Below, piece by piece: positions 26,061-35,194 of a DNA stretch of 64,000 nucleotides. The stretch comes from Tamlana sp. 2_MG-2023. Its GTDB lineage: Bacteria; Bacteroidota; Bacteroidia; Flavobacteriales; Flavobacteriaceae. How positions within the stretch are numbered: position 1 is the stretch's first letter; every line of letters starts with the position of its first letter. The notes below the pieces were generated by a model. It was not told the origin of the DNA. It did no database searches and was given only the letters and a program-made list of their open reading frames with translations. The position numbers and the translations under genes were made by a program. The stretch lies in the NCBI RefSeq assembly GCF_030548465.1, contig NZ_JAUOSF010000004.1:124001-188000 (forward strand), read 5' to 3'.

Positions 26061-28259
26061 TTGAAAGACTTATTACTCATCACGCCTCCTTTTACGCAAC
26101 TAAATACGCCCTACCCCGCTACGGCTTATCTTAAAGGTTTTCTAAACACAAAAGGTATTAGCGCTTATCAAATGGATTTAGGCATAGAAGTCATTTTAGA
26201 ATTATTCAAAAAAGAAACTTTTGAAGAATTATTTCATTTAGCTTCTCAAAACAACCGCATTGTTTCAGAAAACTGTGAACGTATATACGCTTTAAAAGAT
26301 GCTTATCTCAAACCTTTAGATCAGGTCATTCAATTTTTACAAGGAAAGAATCAAACGCTTGCAAGACAAATTTGTACCGATAACTTTTTACCACGTGCCT
26401 CTCGTTTTAATCAGCTAGAAGATATGGATTGGGCTTTCGGATCCATGGGGTTTCAAGACAAAGCCAAACATATCGCAACTTTATACCTTGAAGATTTATC
26501 AGATTTTATTATTGAATGTATCGATGATAATTTTGGTTTTAGCAGATATGCTGAACGACTAGGGCAAAGTGCCAATAGCTTTGATGAACTTTATGGCCAC
26601 CTCCAAGAACATCCTACTTATATTGATCAAATTACCATTGAAATTCTTGAAAAACAGATTCAGTCTACAAATCCAAAGTTAATATGTCTTTCGGTACCCT
26701 TCCCGGGAAATTTATACAGTGCTTTTCGATGTGCGCAATTCATAAAACAGCACTTTCCTGATATAAAAACAGCTATGGGCGGCGGATTTCCAAATACAGA
26801 ATTACGTTCGGTTACCGATGTTAGAGTATTTGAGTTTTTCGATTTCATCACTTTGGATGATGGTGAATTACCTATAGAATTGTTGTTTCAAAACATAAGT
26901 AACACCACCAATAAGAATAACGATAAACTTTATAAAAGAACGCTTTTATTAGAAAACGAAAAAGTAACCTATAAAAATAACAGCCTAAAACCAGATTATA
27001 AACAGGTTGATATAGGTACACCAGATTATTCAGATTTACTTTTAGACCAATACATTTCTGTCATTGAAATTGCTAACCCCATGCACAGCTTATGGAGTGA
27101 TGGCCGTTGGAACAAACTTACCATGGCTCACGGCTGCTACTGGGGTAAATGTACTTTTTGCGATATTTCTTTAGATTATATTAAAATTTACGAACCCATT
27201 ACGGCGAAGTTGTTAGTTGACCGTATGGAACAAATTATAGGGCAAACCAACGAAACTGGTTTTCACTTTGTTGATGAAGCAGCTCCTCCAGCTCTAATGA
27301 GAGCCTTGGCTTTAGAAATATTAAAACGTAAAATTACAGTAACCTGGTGGGCGAACATCAGATTTGAAAAGAACTTTACATACGATTTATGCCAACTATT
27401 AAAAGCTTCCGGGTGCATTGCAGTGTCTGGCGGCCTGGAAGTAGCTTCCGATCGTTTATTAAAACTTATAGATAAGGGCGTTACCGTAGAACAAGTCGCG
27501 CAGGTTACTAGGAACTTTACCGAATCCAATATCATGGTACACAGTTACCTCATGTATGGATACCCAACACAAACGATACAAGAAACTGTTGACAGCTTAG
27601 AAATGGTGCGTCAACTTTTTGAGATAGGTATCATTCAATCGGGTTTCTGGCATCAATTTGCCCTAACAGCTCATAGTCCTATTGGCTTAGAACCAAGCAA
27701 TTATCATATTACACCTAATTACAAGGCGATTACTTTTGCAAATAACGATGTCGATTTCACGGATGATACTGGTATAGATCACTCTATTTTTAGTTACGGA
27801 TTAAAAAAATCGTTGTTTAACTTCATGCACGGTATTGGTTTTGAGTTGCCATTACAGGACTGGTTTGATTTTAAAATTCCGCATACCACAATCAAACATG
27901 ATTTTATATATGACTGTTTAGAACCAACGGTCGATTTAAAAATAAAACCGAGAGCAAAGGTAGTTTGGTTAGGTACCCAGCCCTTAGTAACATGGCACAC
28001 AAAAACTAAAAAAGGCTACACCAATCATAATCTGAAATTAAATTTTCATTCACAAACAGAGGCCTTTGAAATTATTTTACAAAAGGATTATGGCGATTGG
28101 TTTATTGAAATTCTTCAGAAGCTAACACCACAAAACGAGAAAACCCTAACAGTTTCAGATTTGAAAAAAGATTTTGAAACACATTTTGAAGATTTTGAAT
28201 TGTTTTGGTTTTCAAAACCTATCACAACTTTAAAAGAAAATGGCTTGTTGGTTTTGTAA
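26061..28259 (+). CDS. B12-binding-type radical SAM protein
   Basis: 732 residues from the TTG at 26061 (MKDLLLITPPFTQLNTPYPA). The N-terminal part (about 1-330) is a cobalamin-binding-like alpha/beta domain with an 'LICLSVPFPGNLYSA' and 'AMGGGFPNTELR' core. The radical SAM core follows, with cluster motif CYWGKCTFC and later VDEAAPPALMRALA and SGGLEVASDRLLKLIDKGV. The C-terminal about 150 residues (from 'FNFMHGIGFELP') are unassigned. Such enzymes perform methylations or rearrangements; the substrate is unknown and no pathway partner is adjacent. TTG starts at 24863 and 7014 show this codon is used elsewhere in the window. Confidence 0.85.
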   Translation: MKDLLLITPPFTQLNTPYPATAYLKGFLNTKGISAYQMDLGIEVILELFKKETFEELFHLASQNNRIVSENCERIYALKDAYLKPLDQVIQFLQGKNQTLARQICTDNFLPRASRFNQLEDMDWAFGSMGFQDKAKHIATLYLEDLSDFIIECIDDNFGFSRYAERLGQSANSFDELYGHLQEHPTYIDQITIEILEKQIQSTNPKLICLSVPFPGNLYSAFRCAQFIKQHFPDIKTAMGGGFPNTELRSVTDVRVFEFFDFITLDDGELPIELLFQNISNTTNKNNDKLYKRTLLLENEKVTYKNNSLKPDYKQVDIGTPDYSDLLLDQYISVIEIANPMHSLWSDGRWNKLTMAHGCYWGKCTFCDISLDYIKIYEPITAKLLVDRMEQIIGQTNETGFHFVDEAAPPALMRALALEILKRKITVTWWANIRFEKNFTYDLCQLLKASGCIAVSGGLEVASDRLLKLIDKGVTVEQVAQVTRNFTESNIMVHSYLMYGYPTQTIQETVDSLEMVRQLFEIGIIQSGFWHQFALTAHSPIGLEPSNYHITPNYKAITFANNDVDFTDDTGIDHSIFSYGLKKSLFNFMHGIGFELPLQDWFDFKIPHTTIKHDFIYDCLEPTVDLKIKPRAKVVWLGTQPLVTWHTKTKKGYTNHNLKLNFHSQTEAFEIILQKDYGDWFIEILQKLTPQNEKTLTVSDLKKDFETHFEDFELFWFSKPITTLKENGLLVL

Positions 28260-28294
28260 TCAAGTTTTGATAGACAACCCAGCGCAATTTCAGT

Positions 28295-28302
28295 TATCTT
28301 TG
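28295..28302 (+). promoter_or_regulatory. -7 box of the DEAD-box helicase gene
   Basis: TATCTTTG followed by C, 16 bases before the ATG. A TTG at 28267-28269 is 25 bases upstream, slightly beyond the usual spacing. Confidence 0.5.
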
Positions 28303-28318
28303 CAGTAAATTATTTTTC

Positions 28319-29560
28319 ATGTCATTTAAAGATTTAAAACTTAACAGACCGCTTTTAAGAGCTGTAGCTGAAGCTGGATACGATAATCCTACTTTGGTTC
28401 AAGAAAAAACAATTCCTTTAATTTTAGAAAAAAGGGATGTTATCGTTTCGGCACAAACCGGTACTGGTAAAACAGCTGCTTTTGCGCTTCCTATACTACA
28501 ATCTTTATTTGATAGACAAGATGCACCTAAAAAGGGTAAACAAGTTAAGGCTTTAATTATTAGTCCAACGCGTGAATTAGCCTCCCAAATTGAAGAAAAT
28601 TTTAAAACCTATAGTGCATATACCAACCTAAGAACGGCGGTTGTTTTTGGCGGTATTTCAATAGAACCACAAAAAGAAGTGCTAAAAAAAGGTTTAGATA
28701 TTTTAATAGCCACCCCTGGTCGTTTATTAGACTTACACAAACAAGATTTTGTAAACCTAGATTATGTTGAAACCTTAGTTTTAGATGAAGCCGATTTGAT
28801 GCTTGATATGGGATTTATAGACGATGTTAAAAAAATTGAGCGCCTTTGCACCAAAGAAAAGCAAGTGTTGTTATTTTCTGCAACGATACCTTATAAAGTA
28901 GAACAATTAGCGAATTCCATTTTAACAAACCCAGAGCGTATTGAAGTCGCACAGAACTCTTCAACCTCTAAAAACGTTAATCAATTACTATATTTTGTTC
29001 CGAAAAAGAATAAAATAGAATTGTGTCTACATTTATTACGTAACACCATAAAGGGTAACATCATTATTTTTAGACGTACAAAATTTGGTGTGGAAAAACT
29101 TGAAAAAACACTCGTCAAAAATGGTTATAAAGCGGACAGTATTCATGGTGATAAAAGTCAGACAGCTAGACAAGATGCTTTAGACAGGTTCAAAAAAGGA
29201 GACGTAAACATCTTAATTGCAACCGATGTCGCCGCTCGAGGCATTGACATTAACAACTTAGATGCCGTTGTAAACTTCGACCTGCCAAACATTCCGGAAA
29301 CTTACGTACATCGTATAGGTAGAACGGCAAGAGCTGGTAATAAAGGTATGGCTTACTCTCTTTGTTCTGCAGATGAAAAAACTTATATTCAAACCATCCA
29401 ACAGCTCATTCAATTGCAATTGGATGTCATTGACGAACACCCCTACCCTTTAGATCCTAAAGCAAAACCCATTGTGCATAAATCTAATAAAACAGGAAGC
29501 AAACATAAAAAAGGACGCAAAAGCGAAGCTTCAAAAAAGAAAAAGAAACGTTGGTATTAA
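28319..29560 (+). CDS. DEAD-box ATP-dependent RNA helicase (RhlE-like)
   Basis: 413 residues. Motifs in order: Q motif near residue 25 (TLVQEKTIP), AQTGTGKT (I), PTRELASQ (Ia), TPGRLLDL (Ib), VLDEADLMLDMGF (II), SAT (III), then domain 2 with HGDKSQ, ATDVAARGID (V) and HRIGRTARAG (VI). A lysine/arginine-rich tail (about 380-413, ending KKKKKRWY) likely binds RNA. Probable roles are ribosome assembly or mRNA turnover. It converges with the VanX-like gene 13 bases downstream. Confidence 0.93.
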   Translation: MSFKDLKLNRPLLRAVAEAGYDNPTLVQEKTIPLILEKRDVIVSAQTGTGKTAAFALPILQSLFDRQDAPKKGKQVKALIISPTRELASQIEENFKTYSAYTNLRTAVVFGGISIEPQKEVLKKGLDILIATPGRLLDLHKQDFVNLDYVETLVLDEADLMLDMGFIDDVKKIERLCTKEKQVLLFSATIPYKVEQLANSILTNPERIEVAQNSSTSKNVNQLLYFVPKKNKIELCLHLLRNTIKGNIIIFRRTKFGVEKLEKTLVKNGYKADSIHGDKSQTARQDALDRFKKGDVNILIATDVAARGIDINNLDAVVNFDLPNIPETYVHRIGRTARAGNKGMAYSLCSADEKTYIQTIQQLIQLQLDVIDEHPYPLDPKAKPIVHKSNKTGSKHKKGRKSEASKKKKKRWY

Positions 29561-29573
29561 AACGTACTAAGTT

Positions 29574-30239
29574 CTATTCCACTGGGAAATCAAAATAAGT
29601 ATTTGGAAAAGGCTCATGACGTAAGGTAAAATGCCACCATTCTTTGGAGTACCCTCTAAAACCGTGGTTCAGCATTAAATCATGTAATAGTTTTCTATTC
29701 GCTTTTTGCTGCTCCGTAATTTCCTGATTGTTATACGATGAAACCGGTCCGAAAAAATCGAATGGACTTCCCATATCTAAAGCTTCTCCCGTATTTCCAT
29801 CTATAATCGTTAAATCTAAGGTACTTCCTTTACTATGTCCTGAATGCGTTGCAATATATTGCTCCTGGAATAAATACTTCTTTTTTATATGTGGGTAAAA
29901 AATCTGCTTTGTCAACGTGTCATTCATATCTCTAGCCCAACTCATGAAATGATCTACTGCACGCTGTGGTCTGTAACCGTCAAAGACTTTTAAGCATAAA
30001 TTCTGCATTTGTAAATCATCATTAACCTTTTTAAGAGCCTGAGCGGCCTTTAGAGTTAATATCAATTTATTGGAGTGATAACCATTTACAGGTTTACCTA
30101 CAAAATTATAAGAAGTATGATAACGTAATTCTACATCTAAATCAGGAATGATATCCTTAACATAAACAAAACCCTCTGGAAGCTGCGCAAAAAGACTAAA
30201 TACGCTTAAATAAAAAAGGATGAAAATCTTTAATTTCAT
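29574..30239 (-). CDS. VanX/DdpX-type D-alanyl-D-alanine dipeptidase
   Basis: 221 residues with an N-terminal signal peptide (about 1-18, cleaved near SLFA|QLPEGF). VELRYHTSYNFVGKPVNGY, VFDGYRPQRAVDHFMSWA, HSGHSKGSTLDLTII and EWWHFTLRHE supply the M15D zinc ligands (His, Asp, His) and the catalytic Glu. It hydrolyses D-Ala-D-Ala or related dipeptides in the periplasm. No vanA or vanH gene is nearby, so this points to cell-wall dipeptide recycling, not glycopeptide resistance. Confidence 0.9.
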   Translation of the reverse strand: MKLKIFILFYLSVFSLFAQLPEGFVYVKDIIPDLDVELRYHTSYNFVGKPVNGYHSNKLILTLKAAQALKKVNDDLQMQNLCLKVFDGYRPQRAVDHFMSWARDMNDTLTKQIFYPHIKKKYLFQEQYIATHSGHSKGSTLDLTIIDGNTGEALDMGSPFDFFGPVSSYNNQEITEQQKANRKLLHDLMLNHGFRGYSKEWWHFTLRHEPFPNTYFDFPVE

Positions 30240-30383
30240 TTGTAAAATTATTTCTGCGAATTTAGAAAATAAATAAGCTTTTATAAAAGCAGATCAATCA
30301 TAAAATAATTTACGTCTGCTATTCTTGCACCTTTTGTCAAAATAGAAATAAACAAACTTTAAATTTTAAAAATAAGGCATAAA

Positions 30384-30536
30384 AAAACCGAGCTCCCTCA
30401 AACTCGGTTTCTTATCAATTTGCTCTTTGTTTTATGAAGTTCGATTTGGGGTCGCCATATCAACAACATATTGCAAATATTAATTAATTAATCCATTGAA
30501 CTAAAAAAATGTATTATTTAGTACACTCCAAATATA
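30384..30536 (-). ncRNA. Candidate small RNA transcription unit, minus strand
   Basis: On the minus strand TATATTTG (30529-30536) is an exact -7 box. About 115 bases downstream AAACCGAG (30403-30410) pairs with CTCGGTTT (30385-30392), and a run of seven T residues follows, a clear intrinsic terminator. The stretch between holds only tiny open frames: 23 codons from the ATG at 30469 and 8 codons from the ATG at 30458. It could be a regulatory RNA of about 140 nt or encode a micropeptide. No -33 TTG is visible. Confidence 0.4.
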
Positions 30537-30712
30537 AGAATACTTTCCTAATTAAAACGACTAAATACCATTATTTTCGATTAAACGCACAAATACTTAA
30601 CATTTGTCCCTAAAAAACCATTTAAAAGTAGAAATAGACTACAATTTTATCAGTTAATACTGAAATATGAGGTATCATTTTTTTTATTTTCAAACACTAA
30701 TCACTATAAATG

Positions 30713-30744
30713 GAAAAAGCACCTCTTTAAAGAGGTGCTTTTTC
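30713..30744. terminator. Perfect 32-base palindrome (bidirectional terminator-like)
   Basis: GAAAAAGCACCTCTTT (30713-30728) is followed directly by its exact reverse complement. The transcript would form a 13-bp stem with a TTTAAA loop ending in U residues in either direction. It stands alone: 30240-30988 has no coding gene. Exact -7 boxes TATTTTTG occur on the minus strand at 30759-30766 and 30830-30837, so it may end a second minus-strand small RNA. Confidence 0.6.
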
Positions 30745-30988
30745 ACTAACTAACCAACCAAAAATATGAATTGCACTTACAAGTTTAAAGTAACCACTCA
30801 ATAAACTGTAACATAAATGCATTCTGATACAAAAATAACAATACCTGTGCGAAAATAAATGCTGTCATTTTGTTTTGTGATTACTTTAACAACATATGCT
30901 CAATCATTTGTATCTAAAATACTGTTAGGTTTTAGTTTATAAAAATTAATTATTAGATATTTGCCCCTTTATAAAATAACTCCAACTC

Positions 30989-31687
30989 ATGAAAAAACTC
31001 TTAATACTACTTGTAGCTACAACTCTATTATCTTGTGGTAGTAACGACAACGATTTAACCGTAAAAGCGCATATAAAAGATCTTAAAAAAGGCACAGTTT
31101 ACCTAAAAAAGGTACAAGACACTGTTTTAGTAACTGTAGATTCCATTGTTATTAATGGTAATTCAAGTTTCGAATTACACAGCAAAATAGAATCCCCAGA
31201 GATGTTCTATCTAGACTTAGATAAAAAGAGTACCGAACAAGATCGTATTGGCTTTTTTGCAGATAAAGGCATTACTGAAATTAAAACCACACTTAAAAAC
31301 TTTGTTTACGATGCAGAAATTAAAGGATCTAAGCAGCAAGAAGTTTTGGAAAACTATAGGGACCTTATCTCAAAAGTTAATAATAGAAATTTAGAGATTA
31401 TCAAAGAAAAATTTGAAGCACAAATAGCAAAAGACACACTGAAGTACGCAGCGCTTCAAAATGAAGAAAACAGCTCTTTAAAAAGAAAATATCTATACAC
31501 TGTTAATTTTGCACTACAACATAAGGATAGCGAAGTTGCTCCTTTTTTAGCTCTATCTGAAATTTACAATGCAAGAATCGATTTGTTAGATACCATTAAT
31601 AAGTCTTTAACTCCAAAAGTAAAAGAATCAAAATATGGTAAAGAATTAAATACTTTCGTAGAGACCATTAGAAAGAACGAAAAGTAA
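30989..31687 (+). CDS. DUF4369-containing lipoprotein
   Basis: 232 residues. Lipobox LLSC places the lipidated cysteine at residue 16. Residues about 24-125 (VKAHIKDLKKGTVYLKKVQD..VDSIVINGNSSFELHSKIESPEMFYL) are a DUF4369 beta domain, usually found N-terminal to a thioredoxin-like domain in Bacteroidota lipoproteins. Here the thioredoxin part and any CxxC motif are missing; the C-terminal half is helical and charged. It ends with its own terminator. A GATATTTG box (30954-30961) may be its promoter. Confidence 0.8.
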   Translation: MKKLLILLVATTLLSCGSNDNDLTVKAHIKDLKKGTVYLKKVQDTVLVTVDSIVINGNSSFELHSKIESPEMFYLDLDKKSTEQDRIGFFADKGITEIKTTLKNFVYDAEIKGSKQQEVLENYRDLISKVNNRNLEIIKEKFEAQIAKDTLKYAALQNEENSSLKRKYLYTVNFALQHKDSEVAPFLALSEIYNARIDLLDTINKSLTPKVKESKYGKELNTFVETIRKNEK

Positions 31688-31715
31688 GATATACTAATAT
31701 TTAACACTCATAAAC

Positions 31716-31750
31716 AAAAAGAGCCTTGCAATCAATGTAAGGCTCTTTTT
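31716..31750 (+). terminator. Terminator of the DUF4369 lipoprotein gene
   Basis: AAAAAGAGCCTT (31716-31727) pairs with AAGGCTCTTTTT (31739-31750) around an 11-base loop. Confidence 0.85.
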
Positions 31751-31824
31751 GTATTGAGTTCATATCTTATACTAATAGAATAAAATTGAAGAATACTACA
31801 CATTAATACTTCAGGGTGAAGCAT

Positions 31825-31855
31825 AAAAAAACCTCACTAAAAGTGAGGTTTTTTT
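31825..31855 (-). terminator. Terminator of tRNA-Thr, minus strand
   Basis: A 14-bp stem made from AAAAAAACCTCACT and its complement at 31842-31855, with a three-base loop, directly after the tRNA 3' end. U-rich ends occur in both directions. Confidence 0.85.
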
Positions 31856-31856
31856 G

Positions 31857-31930
31857 AGCCGATGGAGGGACTCGAACCCACGACCTGCTGATTACAAATC
31901 AGCTGCTCTAGCCAGCTGAGCTACATCGGC
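31857..31930 (-). tRNA. tRNA-Thr (anticodon TGT)
   Basis: 74 bases. Acceptor stem GCCGATG/CATCGGC, D-arm TAGCTCAGCTGGCTAGAGCA, anticodon stem CTGAT..ATCAG with loop TTTGTAA (anticodon TGT) and T-arm GGTTCGAGTCC. CCA is not encoded. It is identical to the copy at 49304-49377 but is a single-gene unit with its own terminator. Confidence 0.95.
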
Positions 31931-31992
31931 TTATTTAACGGGTGCAAATATAATCGCAATTTTATTAATTGCAAGCATTCCGTTAAAAAATT

Positions 31993-32259
31993 TTAACCTA
32001 ATGCATTAATTTTTTCAATTAAAGCACGACCCTTAGTTTCTAATTCAGCGTTAATCGCTTTAAAATGAGCTTTTGGGTTATCAGATTTTGCATTTACCTT
32101 TACGATAAGTTCGTCAAATGTTTTGATGGCTTCATCAATAATTGCTTCACTCTGCTTTGTATCTTTGTCTGTATTTGAATATTCCCAAACATAAACCGCT
32201 TCTATAATATCACCTAAAACGAAATTAATATCCTTTTTTAGGTTTTTAACATTTGCCAT
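31993..32259 (-). CDS. Conserved hypothetical helical protein
   Basis: 88 residues, no signal peptide, predicted mostly alpha-helical and charged (MANVKNLKKDINFVLGDIIE; IIDEAIKTFDELIVKVN). Small proteins of this type are common in Flavobacteriaceae near housekeeping genes but no function is known to me. It lies between tRNA-Thr and queD with gaps of 62 and 131 bases. Confidence 0.7.
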   Translation of the reverse strand: MANVKNLKKDINFVLGDIIEAVYVWEYSNTDKDTKQSEAIIDEAIKTFDELIVKVNAKSDNPKAHFKAINAELETKGRALIEKINALG

Positions 32260-32390
32260 AATTTTTTAATTTATTTTGCGCAAAATTACATATAAACTTC
32301 CAATAGACCGCTTTTTTAAGATTTATTTTAGAGTCTAATTCGCGCTAGCGAGATGAATATATTTATAAGAATAATGGTGGTTTAGCTTAT

Positions 32391-32801
32391 CTATTCACCT
32401 GAATAGCGCACAAAATTTCGAGGTGTTTCGTAAAGTGTAATTTCTAAATCCAAATTAGCATCTAGTTTCGGTTTTAACTTATTATAAATTACAACGGCAA
32501 TATTTTCGGCAGTAGGATTTAAATCTTCAAATTCTGACACCTCAAGATTTAAATTTTTATGATCGAAAGCCTGTTCAATTTCAACTTCAATAAGTTCTTT
32601 CAGAATCTTTGCATCAACTACAAAGCCTGTTTCCTTATCAATTTCACCAGTAACACTAACGATAAGCTCATAATTATGGCCATGAAAATTTGGGTTATTA
32701 CACTTTCCAAAGACTTCATCGTTCTTTTCAAAACTCCAATCCTTTCTGTATAACCTATGAGCGGCATTAAAATGTGCTTTTCGACTTAGCGTTGCTCTCA
32801 T
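32391..32801 (-). CDS. queD: 6-carboxytetrahydropterin synthase QueD / PTPS family
   Basis: 136 residues. FNAAHRLYR, NFHGHNYELIV and a later 'AFDHKNLN' supply the zinc histidines and catalytic residues of the PTPS/QueD fold; the Cys of the active site is in FGKCNNPNFHG. It converts 7,8-dihydroneopterin triphosphate to 6-carboxytetrahydropterin in queuosine synthesis, or could be a PTPS for biopterin. It overlaps idi by four bases (ATGA), so the two are translated together. Other queuosine genes are not in the window. Confidence 0.88.
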   Translation of the reverse strand: MRATLSRKAHFNAAHRLYRKDWSFEKNDEVFGKCNNPNFHGHNYELIVSVTGEIDKETGFVVDAKILKELIEVEIEQAFDHKNLNLEVSEFEDLNPTAENIAVVIYNKLKPKLDANLDLEITLYETPRNFVRYSGE

Positions 32802-33322
32802 GAATTTATCTTTATATTATCGTAGAACTTATCAAAAATAACTTTAAACCAAGCCGTATAAATTTCTGGTTGAACCTCAATATCTTTCTTTACTGCCTCC
32901 AAAGACATCCATTTCCAGCTTTCTACTTCCTCTGGGTTAATATTAGGAACACCGCTATACTTTCCTAAAAGAATATGATCATACTCGTGTTCTGTTAAAC
33001 CATTATCAAAAGGAGCCTTATAAATAAAAGAAATAGATTCTTCCAATTCCGTAACAAAGCCCATTTCTTCTTGCAAACGACGTTTACCTGCTTCCAGATT
33101 AGACTCTCCATCGCGTTGGTGACTGCAACAGGTATTAGTCCACAACCCTGGCGTATGGTATTTTCCTAAAGCGCGTTGTTGCAACATCAATTCATTCTTG
33201 TCATTGAATACAAAGACCGAAAAGGCACGGTGCAGTAGGGCTTTTTCATGCGCTTCCATTTTTGGCATTAAACCAATTTTTTCATCCTTTTCGTTAACAA
33301 GTATTACTTCTTCTTCTTTCAT
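32798..33322 (-). CDS. idi: Isopentenyl-diphosphate delta-isomerase, type 1
   Basis: 174 residues of the Nudix-fold type 1 IPP isomerase. LHRAFSVFVFND, LWTNTCCSHQRDGE (catalytic Cys and metal His) and EYDHILLGKYSG (catalytic Glu region) are present, with the Nudix helix LEAGKRRLQEEMGF. It interconverts IPP and DMAPP for isoprenoid synthesis; the enzyme is obligatory when the mevalonate route is used, which is common in this family. The queD start lies inside its stop region. Confidence 0.93.
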   Translation of the reverse strand: MKEEEVILVNEKDEKIGLMPKMEAHEKALLHRAFSVFVFNDKNELMLQQRALGKYHTPGLWTNTCCSHQRDGESNLEAGKRRLQEEMGFVTELEESISFIYKAPFDNGLTEHEYDHILLGKYSGVPNINPEEVESWKWMSLEAVKKDIEVQPEIYTAWFKVIFDKFYDNIKINS

Positions 33323-33508
33323 CTAATAATTTCTATTCGCTAATTATGTGGGATACTATGTAATAAAAACGGGAGAAAACCAATGTTTACTAACCAGTAT
33401 CTTCACTTCATTTCAAACAAAAATACCAAGTAAATTTTGAATACCATATTAATCCAATTAGAATTTTAAAAAGTCCCTTCAACTTCCTTTCTTATTGAAG
33501 TTTAATAG

Positions 33509-33516
33509 TATCTTTG
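33509..33516 (+). promoter_or_regulatory. -7 box of prfC
   Basis: TATCTTTG followed by C, 23 bases upstream of the chosen prfC ATG. An in-frame TTG at 33495 lies upstream of this box and so cannot be the start of a transcript made from it. Confidence 0.6.
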
Positions 33517-33539
33517 CAACCCATTTTGCAACAAAATTT

Positions 33540-35129
33540 ATGAGTTTTTTAAAAGAAATAAAACGTCGTCGTACTTTTGGTATTATTTCGCATCCCGATG
33601 CTGGTAAAACCACATTAACTGAAAAATTATTACTTTTTGGTGGTGCCATACAGGAAGCCGGCGCAGTTAAAAGCAATAAAATTAAAAAAGGAGCAACCAG
33701 TGATTTCATGGAAATTGAGCGTCAGCGTGGAATTTCTGTGGCAACTTCTGTCTTAGCTTTTGAATATGATGGTATTAAAATTAATATTTTAGATACCCCT
33801 GGGCACAAGGATTTTGCTGAGGATACGTTTAGAACATTAACCGCTGTTGATAGTGTTATTGTTGTTATTGACGTTGCGAAAGGTGTTGAGGAGCAAACGG
33901 AAAAATTGGTTGAAGTTTGTCGTATGCGAAACATTCCAATGATCGTATTCATTAATAAAATGGACCGTGAAGGAAAGGATGCTTTCGAATTACTTGACGA
34001 AATTGAGCAAAAATTAGGCTTAACCGTAACGCCTTTAAGTTTCCCAATTGGAATGGGTTACGACTTCAAGGGAATCTATAATATTTGGGAAAAAAACATC
34101 AATTTATTTAGTGGTGATAGTAGAAAGAATATTGAAGAGACTATTGAGATTTCAGATTTAAATTCTGATGAACTTAATAAGTTAGTTGGTGATACTTCTG
34201 CGGAAACCTTAAGAGAAGAATTAGAACTTGTTGAAGGTATTTATCCACCTTTTAATAATGAAGTATACTTAAACGGAAGCTTACAGCCAGTGTTCTTTGG
34301 TTCTGCTTTAAACAGTTTTGGAGTTCGAGAACTATTAGATTGCTTTGTAGATATTGCACCTAAACCACAGCCAAAAAATAGTGAAGAGCGTCTGGTAAAA
34401 CCTGAAGAAGATAAGTTTAGCGGCTTCGTTTTTAAGATTCATGCTAACATGGATCCAAATCACAGAAACCGTCTAGCCTTTATAAAAATTGTTTCAGGGG
34501 AGTTCAAAAGAAATTCACCTTACCTGCATGTAAGACATAATAAAAAAGTGAAATTCTCGAGTCCGAATGCATTTTTTGCTGAAAAGAAAGAAATCGTAGA
34601 CATCTCCTACCCTGGTGACATAGTAGGTTTACAAGATACAGGTAACTTTAAAATTGGTGACACCCTTACTGAAGGTGAAATTCTAAATTACAAGGGTATC
34701 CCAAGTTTCTCTCCAGAACACTTTAGATATATTAATAATGCCGATCCTTTAAAATCGAAACAACTTTATAAAGGTATCGATCAATTAATGGATGAAGGAG
34801 TTGCCCAACTTTTTACTTTAGAACTTAACGGAAGAAAAGTAATAGGAACCGTTGGCGCCTTACAGTATGAAGTTATCCAATACCGTTTAGAGCATGAATA
34901 TGGTGCTAAATGTACGTATGAAAATTTAAACGTACACAAAGCCTGCTGGGTAGATCCGAGCAATTCTAAATCTGACGAATACAAGGAATTTGTACGTGTT
35001 AAGCAACGTTTTCTTGCAAAAGACAAACGTGATCAATTGGTTTTCTTGGCCGATTCTGCATTTTCATTACAAATGACACAACAAAAATACCCGAATGTAA
35101 AATTACATTTCACATCAGAATTTGATTAA
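33540..35129 (+). CDS. prfC: Peptide chain release factor 3 (RF3)
   Basis: 529 residues from the ATG at 33540, equal to the usual RF3 length; the N-terminus MSFLKEIKRRRTFGIISHPDAGKTT matches the family. GTPase motifs: HPDAGKTT (G1), RGIS (G2), DTPGHKDF (G3), NKMD (G4). RF3-specific parts follow (SFPIGMGYDFKGIYN; ending KLHFTSEFD). It recycles RF1/RF2 from terminating ribosomes. It has its own promoter; the Fer4 gene starts 65 bases after its stop. Confidence 0.95.
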   Translation: MSFLKEIKRRRTFGIISHPDAGKTTLTEKLLLFGGAIQEAGAVKSNKIKKGATSDFMEIERQRGISVATSVLAFEYDGIKINILDTPGHKDFAEDTFRTLTAVDSVIVVIDVAKGVEEQTEKLVEVCRMRNIPMIVFINKMDREGKDAFELLDEIEQKLGLTVTPLSFPIGMGYDFKGIYNIWEKNINLFSGDSRKNIEETIEISDLNSDELNKLVGDTSAETLREELELVEGIYPPFNNEVYLNGSLQPVFFGSALNSFGVRELLDCFVDIAPKPQPKNSEERLVKPEEDKFSGFVFKIHANMDPNHRNRLAFIKIVSGEFKRNSPYLHVRHNKKVKFSSPNAFFAEKKEIVDISYPGDIVGLQDTGNFKIGDTLTEGEILNYKGIPSFSPEHFRYINNADPLKSKQLYKGIDQLMDEGVAQLFTLELNGRKVIGTVGALQYEVIQYRLEHEYGAKCTYENLNVHKACWVDPSNSKSDEYKEFVRVKQRFLAKDKRDQLVFLADSAFSLQMTQQKYPNVKLHFTSEFD

Positions 35130-35194
35130 ATCTTATTTTAAGTAATATTCACAGTTAATAATTTTAATTAGAGTTATCCCCAAAAACTTTATTT

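Noticed and set aside
29574..30239. Vancomycin resistance cluster
   Set aside because: Only a VanX-like dipeptidase is present; vanA, vanH and vanRS are absent, and the enzyme is secreted.
30456..30469. Micropeptides starting at 30469 (23 codons) and 30458 (8 codons)
   Set aside because: Not called as coding because no leader signal or homology can be judged; kept only as part of the candidate small RNA.
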